Shown: piece by piece, positions 7,372 through 14,566 of the stretch | Numbering within the stretch: the stretch's first letter is position 1 | Layout of the letters: every line of letters starts with the position of its first letter | NCBI GenBank assembly: GCA_003104895.1 | Contig: PQAG01000056.1 | Location: forward strand, 1-23,563 | From: Nitrosomonadales bacterium | Lineage (GTDB): Bacteria > Pseudomonadota > Gammaproteobacteria > Burkholderiales > Sulfuricellaceae | Direction of reading: 5' to 3' | DNA: 23,563 bases | The notes under the pieces: generated by a model | The model's database searches: none | What the model was told of the DNA's origin: nothing | What the model saw: only the letters and a program-made list of their open reading frames with translations | Program-made: the position numbers and the translations under genes

Positions 7372-7926
7372 ATGCAGCTTGAAGCAGAAAAACAAGATGG
7401 CCCCCGTCTATTGCTGGTGGACGACGACAAGACCTTCAGCCGCGTGATGGCGCGCGCACTGGCCAGGCGTGGTTTCCGTGTCATCCAGGCGTGCGACGTG
7501 GATTCGGCCATAATGCTGGCCGAGGCCGATCCGCCGGATTATGCCGTGGTGGATCTCAAACTGCCGGTGCATTCGGGATTGGAACTGATCAAATATTTGA
7601 AGGGGTTGAAAGGGAATATCCGTATCGTGATGCTGACCGGGTTCGCCAGCATTGCCACCGCGGTGGGAGCGATCAGGCTGGGCGCGACGCATTACCTCGC
7701 CAAGCCTGCCGATGCGGATGAAATCGTCGCCGCCCTGCATCGTGATGGCGGCAATGCGAATGCGCCCGTGTCATCGCTGCCCATATCGGTTGATCGCTTG
7801 AAATGGGAGCATATCCAGAAAGTGCTGGCGGAGAACGAGAACAACATCTCCGCTACCGCCAGGTCGCTCAACATGCACCGCCGCACTCTGCAGCGCAAGC
7901 TGGCCAAGCACCCGGTACGGGAATAG
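7372..7926 (+). CDS. regA: RegA/PrrA-family redox response regulator (paralog 1)
   Basis: 184 residues. The N-terminal receiver domain (about 14-125) has the acidic pocket LLVDDD, phospho-acceptor Asp61 (VVDLKLP), the TG pair in MLTGFASIATAV and Lys111 (LAKPADAD). The C-terminal Fis-type helix-turn-helix (about 148-182, 'NISATARSLNMHRRTLQRKL') matches the strongly conserved RegA/PrrA/ActR DNA-binding signature. It precedes a RegB-like kinase and is divergent from the cyd operon. RegA proteins control respiration, carbon and nitrogen fixation genes in response to redox. A very similar paralog lies at 9297-9854. The ribosome site is weak (TTGGAT). Confidence 0.92.
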   Translation: MQLEAEKQDGPRLLLVDDDKTFSRVMARALARRGFRVIQACDVDSAIMLAEADPPDYAVVDLKLPVHSGLELIKYLKGLKGNIRIVMLTGFASIATAVGAIRLGATHYLAKPADADEIVAALHRDGGNANAPVSSLPISVDRLKWEHIQKVLAENENNISATARSLNMHRRTLQRKLAKHPVRE

Positions 7927-8046
7927 GGCCGTTCCTGCCGCGATTGGGTGCGTGACGATTTGCCGCAGGCCACAAGGCGGCGGGTTGAGATTACAATCCA
8001 TGGGTTTATTGGCGGACTTGAATGCATGTTCGGACCTGGCGCATCC

Positions 8047-9300
8047 ATGACGGCGCTCCCCACCAGCAATTTGCGGCGCATTTTCCTGCTGCGCAGCATC
8101 GAGATCGGCGGCTTGTTGCTGGCGATCGTGCTGGCCCGGCGCGTGCTGGAACTGCCCTTGCCGCTGCTGCCCATTGCGGCGGTGACAGGATTGCTTGCGC
8201 TGGTGAACCTGTTTACCTGGTGGCGCCTGCGCCAGGTCTGGCCGGTGGCGGATGGAGAGTTCTTCGCCCAATTGCTGGTGGACGTCATTGCCATTACCGT
8301 GCTGCTGTTCTACTGCGGCGGCTCGACCAATCCGCTGGTCTCGTTCTATCTGGTGCCTCTGGTCATCGCCGCCATCACCCTTCCGGCAGCCTATACCTGG
8401 GCCATGGCTTTGCTGACGGCCAGTTGCTATACCCTGCTGATGTTCAATTACTATCCGCTCATGCCGAAAAGCGGCGATTTCAGCACCGCGATCTATCTGC
8501 ACCTTACCGGCATGTGGCTGACTTTTGTCCTTTCCGCCTTCCTCATCGCATTTTTCGTGGTGCGCATGGCCGCTACCATCAAGGACCGCGACCGGCAGCT
8601 TGCCGCAGCGCGCGAGGAGACCCTGCGCAACGAGCGCATCGTGGCGCTGGGAACGCTGGCGGCCGGGGCAGCCCATGAACTGGGGACGCCTCTGGCGACC
8701 ATGGCGGTGGTGGCCACCGAACTGCAGCAGGACTATGCCGGAGAAGCGGCGCTGGTGGAAGATTTGCGCCTGCTGCGGCAGCAGGTGGACAGCTGCAAAC
8801 ACATCCTCTCCAACATGCTCGCCGCAGCCGGGCAGGGGCGGGCCGAAGAAGCGGCGGCAGAGCCGCTGAATCATTATTTCGACGGCCTGCTCGAGAAGTG
8901 GCAGCTGGTCCGGCCGGGCGTGGCGGTGAAAGCCGAGTGGCAGGGCGCCCTCCCCGCGCCCCGGATCATCGCCGACCAGACCCTGACGCAGGCCTTGCTC
9001 AATCTGCTCAACAATGCCGCCGATGCCTCGCCCAAGAGCGTGGAAATCCTTGGCCGCTGGCAGGGCGGCGAGCTGCAGCTGGAAATCCGCGATCGCGGGC
9101 CGGGCCTCGCCCCAGAGGTGCAACAGCGCGCTGGACAGCCTTTCTTCACCACCAAGGGCCATGGCTTCGGCATCGGGCTGTTTCTCGCCAACGCCACCAT
9201 CGAGCGCTTTGGCGGCAAAGTGATGCTGACCAACCGTGAAGGCGGCGGCGTGCTTACCCGGATATCTTTACCCCTGACCAAACTGCTGATCAAACCATGA
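8047..9300 (+). CDS. regB: RegB/PrrB-family redox sensor histidine kinase
   Basis: About 417 residues from the ATG at 8047. An in-frame GTG at 7948 and an ATG at 8026 would add residues with no family resemblance. The N-terminal part (1-175) has about six membrane helices. Between helices, CGGSTNP (90-96) matches the conserved quinone-binding GGxxNP heptapeptide of RegB. The kinase core has the RegB H-box with His210 (GAAHELGTP), a Cys250 in 'DSCKHIL' at the place of the redox-active cysteine (C265 in Rhodobacter capsulatus), N-box 'NLLNNAADASP', and glycine boxes 'DRGPGL' and 'GFGIGLFLA'. It senses quinone and thiol redox state and phosphorylates RegA. The stop overlaps the next ATG (ATGA), coupling it to the downstream regA. 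Confidence 0.93.
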   Translation: MTALPTSNLRRIFLLRSIEIGGLLLAIVLARRVLELPLPLLPIAAVTGLLALVNLFTWWRLRQVWPVADGEFFAQLLVDVIAITVLLFYCGGSTNPLVSFYLVPLVIAAITLPAAYTWAMALLTASCYTLLMFNYYPLMPKSGDFSTAIYLHLTGMWLTFVLSAFLIAFFVVRMAATIKDRDRQLAAAREETLRNERIVALGTLAAGAAHELGTPLATMAVVATELQQDYAGEAALVEDLRLLRQQVDSCKHILSNMLAAAGQGRAEEAAAEPLNHYFDGLLEKWQLVRPGVAVKAEWQGALPAPRIIADQTLTQALLNLLNNAADASPKSVEILGRWQGGELQLEIRDRGPGLAPEVQQRAGQPFFTTKGHGFGIGLFLANATIERFGGKVMLTNREGGGVLTRISLPLTKLLIKP

Positions 9301-9854
9301 CGAACGAAACTCAATCCCAGGACGACCATCCCAGCCTGTTGCTGGTGGATGATGACGAAATCTTCTGCCGCGTGCTGAAGAAGGCGCTGACGCGGCGCGG
9401 CTTCGATGTGACGGTGGCGCACGAGGTGGAGACGGCGCTCTCCCTGGCTGAATCCAGTCCGCCCGAATTCGCTGTGGTGGACCTGAAAATGCCCGGCCCG
9501 TCCGGCCTCGCGCTGGTCAAACGGCTCAAGGAGCTGGACGAGGAAACGCGCATTGTGATGCTGACCGGCTTCGCCAGCATTGCCACTGCGGTGGAGGCGA
9601 TCAAGCTGGGCGCCACCCACTATCTCGCCAAACCGGCCGATGCGGACCAGGTCATTGCGGCGTTCGAGCGCGAGGGCGGTGACGAGGAAGTCCCGGTCAC
9701 GCCCCAGCCGCTATCCGTGGACCGCCTCGAATGGGAACATATCCAGCGCGTGCTGGCGGAGCACCAGGGCAATATCTCGGCCACCGCGCGGGCCCTCAAG
9801 ATGCACCGCCGCACCCTGCAACGCAAGCTGGGCAAGCACCCGGTGCGCGAGTAA
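9297..9854 (+). CDS. regA: RegA/PrrA-family redox response regulator (paralog 2)
   Basis: 185 residues with the same two-domain layout as the regulator at 7372. The receiver has phospho-acceptor Asp62 (VVDLKMP), 'MLTGFASIATAV' and 'HYLAKPADAD'; the Fis-type helix-turn-helix reads 'NISATARALKMHRRTLQRKL', and the C-terminus is the shared KHPVRE. By eye the two proteins are about two-thirds identical overall and nearly identical in the DNA-binding helix. The gene overlaps regB by 4 bp, so it is likely the cognate partner, with the upstream copy a duplicate. A Cys after the acidic pocket (EIFCRVL) is not shared by the other copy. Confidence 0.92.
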   Translation: MTNETQSQDDHPSLLLVDDDEIFCRVLKKALTRRGFDVTVAHEVETALSLAESSPPEFAVVDLKMPGPSGLALVKRLKELDEETRIVMLTGFASIATAVEAIKLGATHYLAKPADADQVIAAFEREGGDEEVPVTPQPLSVDRLEWEHIQRVLAEHQGNISATARALKMHRRTLQRKLGKHPVRE

Positions 9855-9873
9855 GAAGCGGCTACTGCTTCTT
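9853..9873. terminator. Small hairpin shared by convergent gene ends
   Basis: AAGAAGC (9853-9859) and GCTTCTT (9867-9873) form a 7-bp stem with a 7-base loop. It spans the regA stop and the stop of the convergent cytochrome b gene, which are only 7 bp apart. It is probably a weak bidirectional terminator. Confidence 0.4.
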
Positions 9874-10440
9874 CGCTTCTTCGCCAGATTCCTTGTAACC
9901 CGTCAGCATCGGCCGCACCAGGTCTTCGCCCTTGAACAGCCGGTGCGCCAGGATCGAAGCGACATGCACCACTACCAGCATGATCAGCACATTGAAGCTG
10001 CCTTCATGGAGTTCCGTCAGTATTTCGCCAAGCCGTTCTGACACCAGATGCCGCAGCGGCCCGCCGCCCAACACCTCGTCGCTGGCGAACAGGCCGGTGA
10101 CGCCCTGCAGCGCGAGCATGGCGAGCAATGCCACGATCATCCAGCCGCCCAGCGGGTTGTGGCCGAGATAACGCGGGGCGGTTTTGGCGCGCAGGGCGCG
10201 GGCGTATTCCAGTGTCGGCCCCACGCCGCGCAGGAAATTGCCGAAACGCGCGTATTGTCCGCCAACAAAGCCCCACAGCAGGCGGAAGGCCACCAGGGCG
10301 AGAATGGCATAACCGCCCAGGAGGTGAAACTCCAGCAGTTCGTCTTCAAATTCGCCGCTCAGCCACTGAAAAGCCACCAGCGCAACCAGGCCCCAGTGGA
10401 ACAGCCGGGTCGGCAGATCCCAGACGTAGATTTTGTTCAT
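9862..10440 (-). CDS. Cytochrome b561-like (di-heme b-type) membrane protein
   Basis: 192 residues with four transmembrane helices of the bacterial cytochrome b561 / Ni-Fe hydrogenase b-subunit type (PF01292). Candidate heme ligands are His15 in 'TRLFHWGLV', a His in 'FHLLGGYAILALVAFRLLWG', a His in 'LHEGSFNVLIM' and a His in 'VVVHVASILAHRL'. The 'WDLPTRLFHW' opening is typical of the family. It would pass electrons between quinones and a partner redox protein in the inner membrane. An AAAGGAG site precedes the ATG. It stands alone, convergent with regA; no cytochrome c or hydrogenase partner is adjacent. Redox control by RegBA is a reasonable guess only. Confidence 0.88.
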   Translation of the reverse strand: MNKIYVWDLPTRLFHWGLVALVAFQWLSGEFEDELLEFHLLGGYAILALVAFRLLWGFVGGQYARFGNFLRGVGPTLEYARALRAKTAPRYLGHNPLGGWMIVALLAMLALQGVTGLFASDEVLGGGPLRHLVSERLGEILTELHEGSFNVLIMLVVVHVASILAHRLFKGEDLVRPMLTGYKESGEEAKKQ

Positions 10441-10486
10441 GATCCTCGCTCCTTTAATGCTCGCGGGGCGGCATCGTAGCCCATTC

Positions 10487-10495
10487 TGCTATGAT
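10487..10495 (+). promoter_or_regulatory. Extended -10 promoter of the ABC-F gene
   Basis: TGCTATGAT is an extended -10 element ending six bases before the ATG at 10502. There is no recognisable -35 and no Shine-Dalgarno sequence. Transcription would start at or next to the A of the ATG, predicting a leaderless mRNA. Confidence 0.5.
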
Positions 10496-10501
10496 TGCGC
10501 C

Positions 10502-12358
10502 ATGTTATCGATCCAGAACCTGATTTATTTCCAGAGCGGCACCCCGCTGCTGCAGAATGCCAGCCTGCAGATCTTTGCCAGCCAGCGCGTCGGCCTGGTG
10601 GGCAAGAACGGCTGCGGCAAGTCCACCCTGTTCCGCCTGATCCGCGGCGAGATCCGGCCCGATGGCGGCGAGATCGCTTTCCAGCAGGGCAAGACCCTGG
10701 CCTTCGTGGAGCAGGAAATCGGCAACTCCGGGCGCGCCGCGCTGGAGTTCGTGCTCGACGGCGACAGCGAGCTGCGCCAGCTGGAGCAGGTTTTGGCGCG
10801 CGAGGTCCATGATGCCGGATGGTTCGAGGCCCAGCACCGCTTCGAGGCCATCGAGGGCTACGCCGCGCCGTCCCGCGCCGCGCAACTGCTGAATGGCCTG
10901 GGTTTTTCCAACGATCAGCTGACGCGCCCCGTGAACAGCTTCTCCGGCGGCTGGCGCATGCGCCTCAACCTGGCGCGCGCGCTGATGCGCCGCGCCGATC
11001 TGCTGCTGCTCGACGAACCCACCAACCACCTCGACCTCGAAGCCATCCTGTGGCTGGAGCAATATCTCGCGCGCTACCCCGGCAGCGTGCTGCTGGTGTC
11101 CCACGACCGCGAATTTCTCAACGCTTGCGTCAACCGAATCGCCCATGTGCACGACCAGATCATCGATCTCTATGCCGGCAGCTATGACGATTTCGAGCGT
11201 GCCCGGGCCGAGCGCGCGGTGCAGCAGAATCAGGCCTTTGCGCAGCAGCAGGCGAAGATCGCGCATCTTGAGGATTTCATCCGCCGCTTCCGCGCCAAGG
11301 CGACCAAGGCCAAGCAGGCGCAGAGCCGCGTCAAGGCGCTGGAGCGGCTGGAACGCATCGCCCCGGCGCACGTGGATCATGGCCATTTCGAGCTGGAAAT
11401 CGAAGCGCCGGAACGCAGTCCCGACACCCTGCTCAGGCTGGAGAAAGCCAGTTGCGGCTATGGCGGCAAGGTGCTGCTGGAAAACCTCAACCTGGTGATG
11501 CGCTCCGGCGCGCGCATAGCCCTCTTGGGCCCCAACGGGGCGGGCAAGTCCACCCTGATCAAGCTGCTGGCGGGCGAGCTGCAGCCCTCGGCGGGCAGCC
11601 GCGAAGCCGCGCCCGGGCTGCGCATCGGCTATTTCGCCCAGCATCAGCTCGAGCATCTCGACAGCGCCGCCACCCCGCTGGAACATCTGGCCAGGATTGC
11701 GCCGCAGGCAACGACGCAGGACTTGCGCAATTTCCTGGGCCGTTTCGGTTTGGCGGGAGAGCGCGAAGACCGCCCGGTGGCCACCTTCTCGGGCGGCGAG
11801 AAAAGCCGCCTTGCACTGGGCCTGCTGGCATGGCAGAAGCCGCATCTTCTGCTGCTGGACGAGCCGACCAACCATCTCGATCTCGACATGCGCGATGCGC
11901 TGACCCTGGCGCTGGAGGAATATGGCGGGGCGATGGTGCTGGTGTCCCACGACCGCAGCCTGATCCGCGCCACGGCGGATGATTTGTGGCTGGTGGCGGA
12001 TGGCACGGCAAAACTGTTTGACGGCGACCTGGAGGATTACCGTTCCTGGGTGGAAGCGCGCCGCCAGACGGAGAGCGCGCCGGCAGCGCCGGCAGCTGCG
12101 GAAAAGCCGCGGCGCGAGAACGCCCCGCGCAAAAAGGCGCTGCTCTCGAAACAGGGCAAGCTCGAAGCCGAGCTCCATCAGGCGCAGGACGAGCTGGCCG
12201 GGGTCAATGGGCAGCTTGCGGATCCCGCGCTCTATCAGAATCCCGATCCCGCGCTGGTGGGGGACCTGAATCAAAGGCGGGAAGCGCTGGAAGCGCGGGT
12301 TGGGCAACTGGAGGAAAGCTGGCTGGAGCTGGAAATGGCGCTGGAAGAAGCGCAATAG
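10502..12358 (+). CDS. yheS: YheS-type ABC-F ATPase
   Basis: 618 residues from the ATG at 10502. The frame is open 23 codons further upstream, but that part is not family-like and overlaps the promoter. There are two ABC cassettes: Walker A GKNGCGKS (34-41) and GPNGAGKS, signature FSGGWRMRLNL and FSGGEKSRLAL, and Walker B LLLLDEPTNHLDL twice. The linker 'RRFRAKATKAKQAQSRVKALERLE' and the C-terminal coiled coil closely follow E. coli YheS (637 residues). There are no membrane helices. ABC-F proteins act on the ribosome, where they help resolve stalled or difficult translation. The gene is divergent from the cytochrome b gene and stands alone. Confidence 0.95.
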   Translation: MLSIQNLIYFQSGTPLLQNASLQIFASQRVGLVGKNGCGKSTLFRLIRGEIRPDGGEIAFQQGKTLAFVEQEIGNSGRAALEFVLDGDSELRQLEQVLAREVHDAGWFEAQHRFEAIEGYAAPSRAAQLLNGLGFSNDQLTRPVNSFSGGWRMRLNLARALMRRADLLLLDEPTNHLDLEAILWLEQYLARYPGSVLLVSHDREFLNACVNRIAHVHDQIIDLYAGSYDDFERARAERAVQQNQAFAQQQAKIAHLEDFIRRFRAKATKAKQAQSRVKALERLERIAPAHVDHGHFELEIEAPERSPDTLLRLEKASCGYGGKVLLENLNLVMRSGARIALLGPNGAGKSTLIKLLAGELQPSAGSREAAPGLRIGYFAQHQLEHLDSAATPLEHLARIAPQATTQDLRNFLGRFGLAGEREDRPVATFSGGEKSRLALGLLAWQKPHLLLLDEPTNHLDLDMRDALTLALEEYGGAMVLVSHDRSLIRATADDLWLVADGTAKLFDGDLEDYRSWVEARRQTESAPAAPAAAEKPRRENAPRKKALLSKQGKLEAELHQAQDELAGVNGQLADPALYQNPDPALVGDLNQRREALEARVGQLEESWLELEMALEEAQ

Positions 12359-12412
12359 GAAGTTCGCCGGGCTTGCCGCAAAAATGAAAAACGCCGCGCA
12401 GCGAGGCTTTTA

Positions 12413-12438
12413 ACCCCTTCCCTTGTCAGGGGAGGGGT
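12413..12438. terminator. GC-rich hairpin between convergent genes
   Basis: ACCCCTTCCC (12413-12422) pairs with GGGGAGGGGT (12429-12438), with one G-U pair and a 6-base loop. It lies between the ABC-F stop (12358) and the stop of the convergent gene at 12438, which it touches. There is a CTTTT on one flank and a GCTTTT on the other. It is either a bidirectional terminator or a copy of a dispersed GC-rich repeat. Confidence 0.5.
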
Positions 12439-12788
12439 CAGGATTGCTTTTCGTTCAGGGCGTCCAGAAAGGCCTGGCGGGCCAGGTCAAGCTGGGTGAG
12501 GATGGAGCTTAGCCGGTCAGGGGGCAACTCGGGACGGAGTTGCCCAAGTATGCCCAGGCAATGGCCATGATAAATTTCAAAGGCGCTGTTTACCGCATCC
12601 GATGAAAGCAGGTCCGGCTTGCGCGGTCCTTCGGCTGGCGCCACGCCTGTTGGCCTGACCATCATGTAGCGGGCCATGAAGCGCTGCTTGCCGCTCCCGG
12701 CATGGGAGGCAACAAGCGGGCCGGTCCGCACGTAAACCTCGCCCTCCAGCTCGAATTGCTGGCCCATGGCCAGATCCACGAATTTCAT
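12438..12788 (-). CDS. Protein of unknown function, 116 residues
   Basis: It has no signal peptide or membrane helix. The N-terminal half (residues 1-50) is beta-like: 'MKFVDLAMGQQFELEGEVYVRTGPL' is followed by a basic 'GSGKQRFMARYMMVRP' stretch. The C-terminal half is helical and acidic-basic, ending DALNEKQS. The opening resembles a small beta-barrel that could bind nucleic acid or a ligand, but this is only an impression. The ribosome site is weak (GGATTAAG). It lies 32 bp downstream of the stop of the secreted protein gene and may be cotranscribed. I do not recognise a family. The coding signal is supported by codon use and tight gene packing. Confidence 0.65.
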   Translation of the reverse strand: MKFVDLAMGQQFELEGEVYVRTGPLVASHAGSGKQRFMARYMMVRPTGVAPAEGPRKPDLLSSDAVNSAFEIYHGHCLGILGQLRPELPPDRLSSILTQLDLARQAFLDALNEKQS

Positions 12789-12820
12789 CTGCTTAATCCA
12801 AAGTCAGTAAGGAGGCGCGC

Positions 12821-13648
12821 CTAGTCGCGCCCCCGCCCCTTGCCTGGATGGCCGTCACCGTTATCCCTGCCCTGGCCTTTGCCCTCCCTGCCGGGTTCCT
12901 GATCTTTCCTGCCGCGCTGCGCACGCTCTTCAGGCCCGGCATCCTGGCGGCTGCGCTGTTCCCTGGTTTCGCGCTGTTCCATGCGCCGGTCCTGACGGGC
13001 ATCCTGGCGCTGATCTTGCCGCTGCTCCTGGCGGCGATCCATGCGCCGGTCCTGGTATTGCTCACGCTCACGGCTTTCCTTGCCCGGCTTGCCGCGGCGG
13101 AACTCGTCATTGATCACGGCAAAGCTCTTGCCGCCGGAGCGCATGCGCATGACTTCCTCGGGGGGGCGGCCATAGTGCTCGGACATGAAGCGCAGATTTA
13201 CCATGTCGGCCACTTCGTGGTCTGAGAGGCGGATCTTGTGCCAGTCCTTGCGATGCCTGTTCTTGAAGTGTCCATAGGCATGGCCATAGGGCGGGCCATA
13301 GACTTCTCTGACGGGAACGTAATAGATGTCGGGGCCGAGGCCGAAATGTAGCGTGATGTCCATCCAGCTTCTGCCGGACAGCCTCAGATCCATGATGACG
13401 CCGGGGGCGACGCGCGCCCGTTGGGCAATGAACAGCACAACCGGGATGTCGTAATCCGGGATGCGCCGCTCGTGGATGAACATGACCTCGCGTTCAGGGA
13501 CGCGGTAATAGTCGCCCAGAGCGAAGTAAAAACCGCTCATGTCCCCGTTGACGAAGGATGCGCCGACATCCATGCGGGTATCGGAATACGCCGCCGGGGC
13601 GGTTAATGAAAGCACGGCCAAGGTCAGCAAAGCGATGGTGGAGCGCAT
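12821..13648 (-). CDS. Secreted protein with duplicated motif and Arg/Gln/Asp-rich tail
   Basis: 275 residues from the ATG at 13648, chosen because AAGGAG precedes it and a signal peptide follows (1-23, 'STIALLTLAVLSLTAPAAYS'). The frame extends 21 codons upstream without a ribosome site. The folded part (25-185) contains two related segments: 'VLFIAQRARVAPGVIMDLRLSG' + 'RSWMDITLHF' and 'NLRFMSEHYGRPPEEVMRMRSG' + 'GKSFAVINDEF'. From about residue 190 the chain is low-complexity, rich in R, Q, D and E (QDRRM motifs 20 codons apart), then G/K/R-rich. A periplasmic or outer-surface role is inferred; the charged tail could bind cell wall, polyanions or metals. No known family recognised. Confidence 0.8.
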   Translation of the reverse strand: MRSTIALLTLAVLSLTAPAAYSDTRMDVGASFVNGDMSGFYFALGDYYRVPEREVMFIHERRIPDYDIPVVLFIAQRARVAPGVIMDLRLSGRSWMDITLHFGLGPDIYYVPVREVYGPPYGHAYGHFKNRHRKDWHKIRLSDHEVADMVNLRFMSEHYGRPPEEVMRMRSGGKSFAVINDEFRRGKPGKESREREQYQDRRMDRRQEQRQDQRQDARQDRRMEQRETREQRSRQDAGPEERAQRGRKDQEPGREGKGQGRDNGDGHPGKGRGRD

Positions 13649-13723
13649 GATTTTCTCCTTTTGGGCCCGATTAAATGCAGCATCCAGTTTCAGGCAAGAA
13701 AAACGGATCAAACAATAGAATGT

Positions 13724-13741
13724 ATTTATGAAACCATAAAT
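13724..13741. promoter_or_regulatory. Operator-like inverted repeat ATTTATG-N4-CATAAAT
   Basis: A perfect 7-bp inverted repeat with a 4-base spacer in the divergent region between the secreted protein and carbonic anhydrase genes. It occupies the -35 position relative to the TATAAT at 13747-13752, as expected of a repressor or activator site. The binding protein is unknown. Confidence 0.5.
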
Positions 13742-13746
13742 TAAAC

Positions 13747-13752
13747 TATAAT
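13747..13752 (+). promoter_or_regulatory. -10 box (TATAAT) of the carbonic anhydrase gene
   Basis: A perfect TATAAT in an AT-rich stretch with no good -35, because the palindrome at 13724-13741 occupies that position. This suggests activator-dependent transcription. The predicted leader is about 110 bases. Confidence 0.5.
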
Positions 13753-13767
13753 CTCTCCTGATTAAAG

Positions 13768-13834
13768 GGACATCGCCTCAATGTATGACGGCTGCGATGT
13801 CCGCGTGAATTGGTTGCGGCGCTTTTCCCAAGCG
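13768..13834 (+). promoter_or_regulatory. Two hairpins in the carbonic anhydrase leader
   Basis: GGACATCGC (13768-13776) and GCGATGTCC (13794-13802) form a perfect 9-bp stem with a 17-base loop. A second stem, GCGCTT-TTCCC-AAGCGC, lies at 13818-13834. Both fall between the TATAAT and the AGGGGAA ribosome site. I recognise no riboswitch class. Confidence 0.5.
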
Positions 13835-13871
13835 CGCCAGCTGCCGTTGGTTCAATCAGGGGAATTACCAA

Positions 13872-14552
13872 ATGTCGGATATTGAGAAATTCATCTCGGG
13901 TTTCAAACGCTTTCAGGGCAACTATTTCGGCAAGGACCGCAATTTATACGAACAGCTGAAACATGGCCAGAACCCGCGTGCGCTGGTGGTGGCCTGTTGC
14001 GACTCCAGAGTCGACCCGGCCATTTTGACGGGCAGTGATCCAGGCGACATTTTTGTGGTGCGCAACGTCGCCAACCTCGTGCCTCCGCGGGAATCCGGCG
14101 GCGGTTATCATGGCGTCAGCGCTGCTCTGGAATTTGCCGTGTGCCAGCTTAATGTCGAACACATTATCGTGCTGGGGCATTCGCAGTGCGGGGGTATCCG
14201 CGCACTGATGCGGGATGCCGGTGAGTGCGAAGGCTCGGAATATGTTGCCAAATGGGTGAGCATGGCCGCGCCGGTGCGCGAGAAAGTGCGGCGGGAGTTG
14301 CCGCATGAAACCCTCGATCGTCAGTCCCATGCCTGCGAGCAGGCCGCCATCCTGCAGTCGCTTGAAAATTTACTGTCTTTCCCCTGGATCGCCAGGCGGG
14401 TGAGCACCGGCGATCTTTCAATCCATGGCTGGTATTTCGACCTGCAGCAAGGTGAGCTGCACGGTTATGACCCCGCGATCAAGGCATTTGCGCCTTTAAA
14501 GGCAGGAGAGGGATTCAAGGACAGCTTGCCGAGAAAGCCGGAAGCCGCCTGA
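13872..14552 (+). CDS. Beta-class carbonic anhydrase
   Basis: 226 residues with no signal peptide, so cytoplasmic. Zinc ligands and catalytic dyad are visible: Cys42, Asp44 and Arg46 in CCDSRV, then His103 and Cys106 in GHSQCGG. 'VVRNVANLVPP' and 'SALEFAV' are also family motifs, as is the C-terminal 'IHGWYFDLQQGELHGYDP'. It interconverts CO2 and bicarbonate, supplying carboxylases or balancing pH. An AGGGGAA ribosome site precedes the ATG. The gene has its own promoter with an operator-like palindrome and a structured leader, so it is probably regulated. It is not linked here to carboxysome or RuBisCO genes. Confidence 0.96.
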   Translation: MSDIEKFISGFKRFQGNYFGKDRNLYEQLKHGQNPRALVVACCDSRVDPAILTGSDPGDIFVVRNVANLVPPRESGGGYHGVSAALEFAVCQLNVEHIIVLGHSQCGGIRALMRDAGECEGSEYVAKWVSMAAPVREKVRRELPHETLDRQSHACEQAAILQSLENLLSFPWIARRVSTGDLSIHGWYFDLQQGELHGYDPAIKAFAPLKAGEGFKDSLPRKPEAA

Positions 14553-14566
14553 TCCAACGGGTTCCA

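Noticed and set aside
7948..8046. GTG start for regB
   Set aside because: The added 33 residues have no family counterpart and no good ribosome site; the ATG at 8047 directly precedes the first membrane helix region. The ATG at 8026 remains possible.
10433..10501. Upstream extension of the ABC-F protein
   Set aside because: The extra 23 residues overlap the promoter and the divergent gene start and do not resemble the family N-terminus.
10505..12355. 616-codon open frame antisense to the ABC-F gene
   Set aside because: It is a shadow of a clear YheS homologue; the composition is Gln/Arg/Ala-rich with no motifs.
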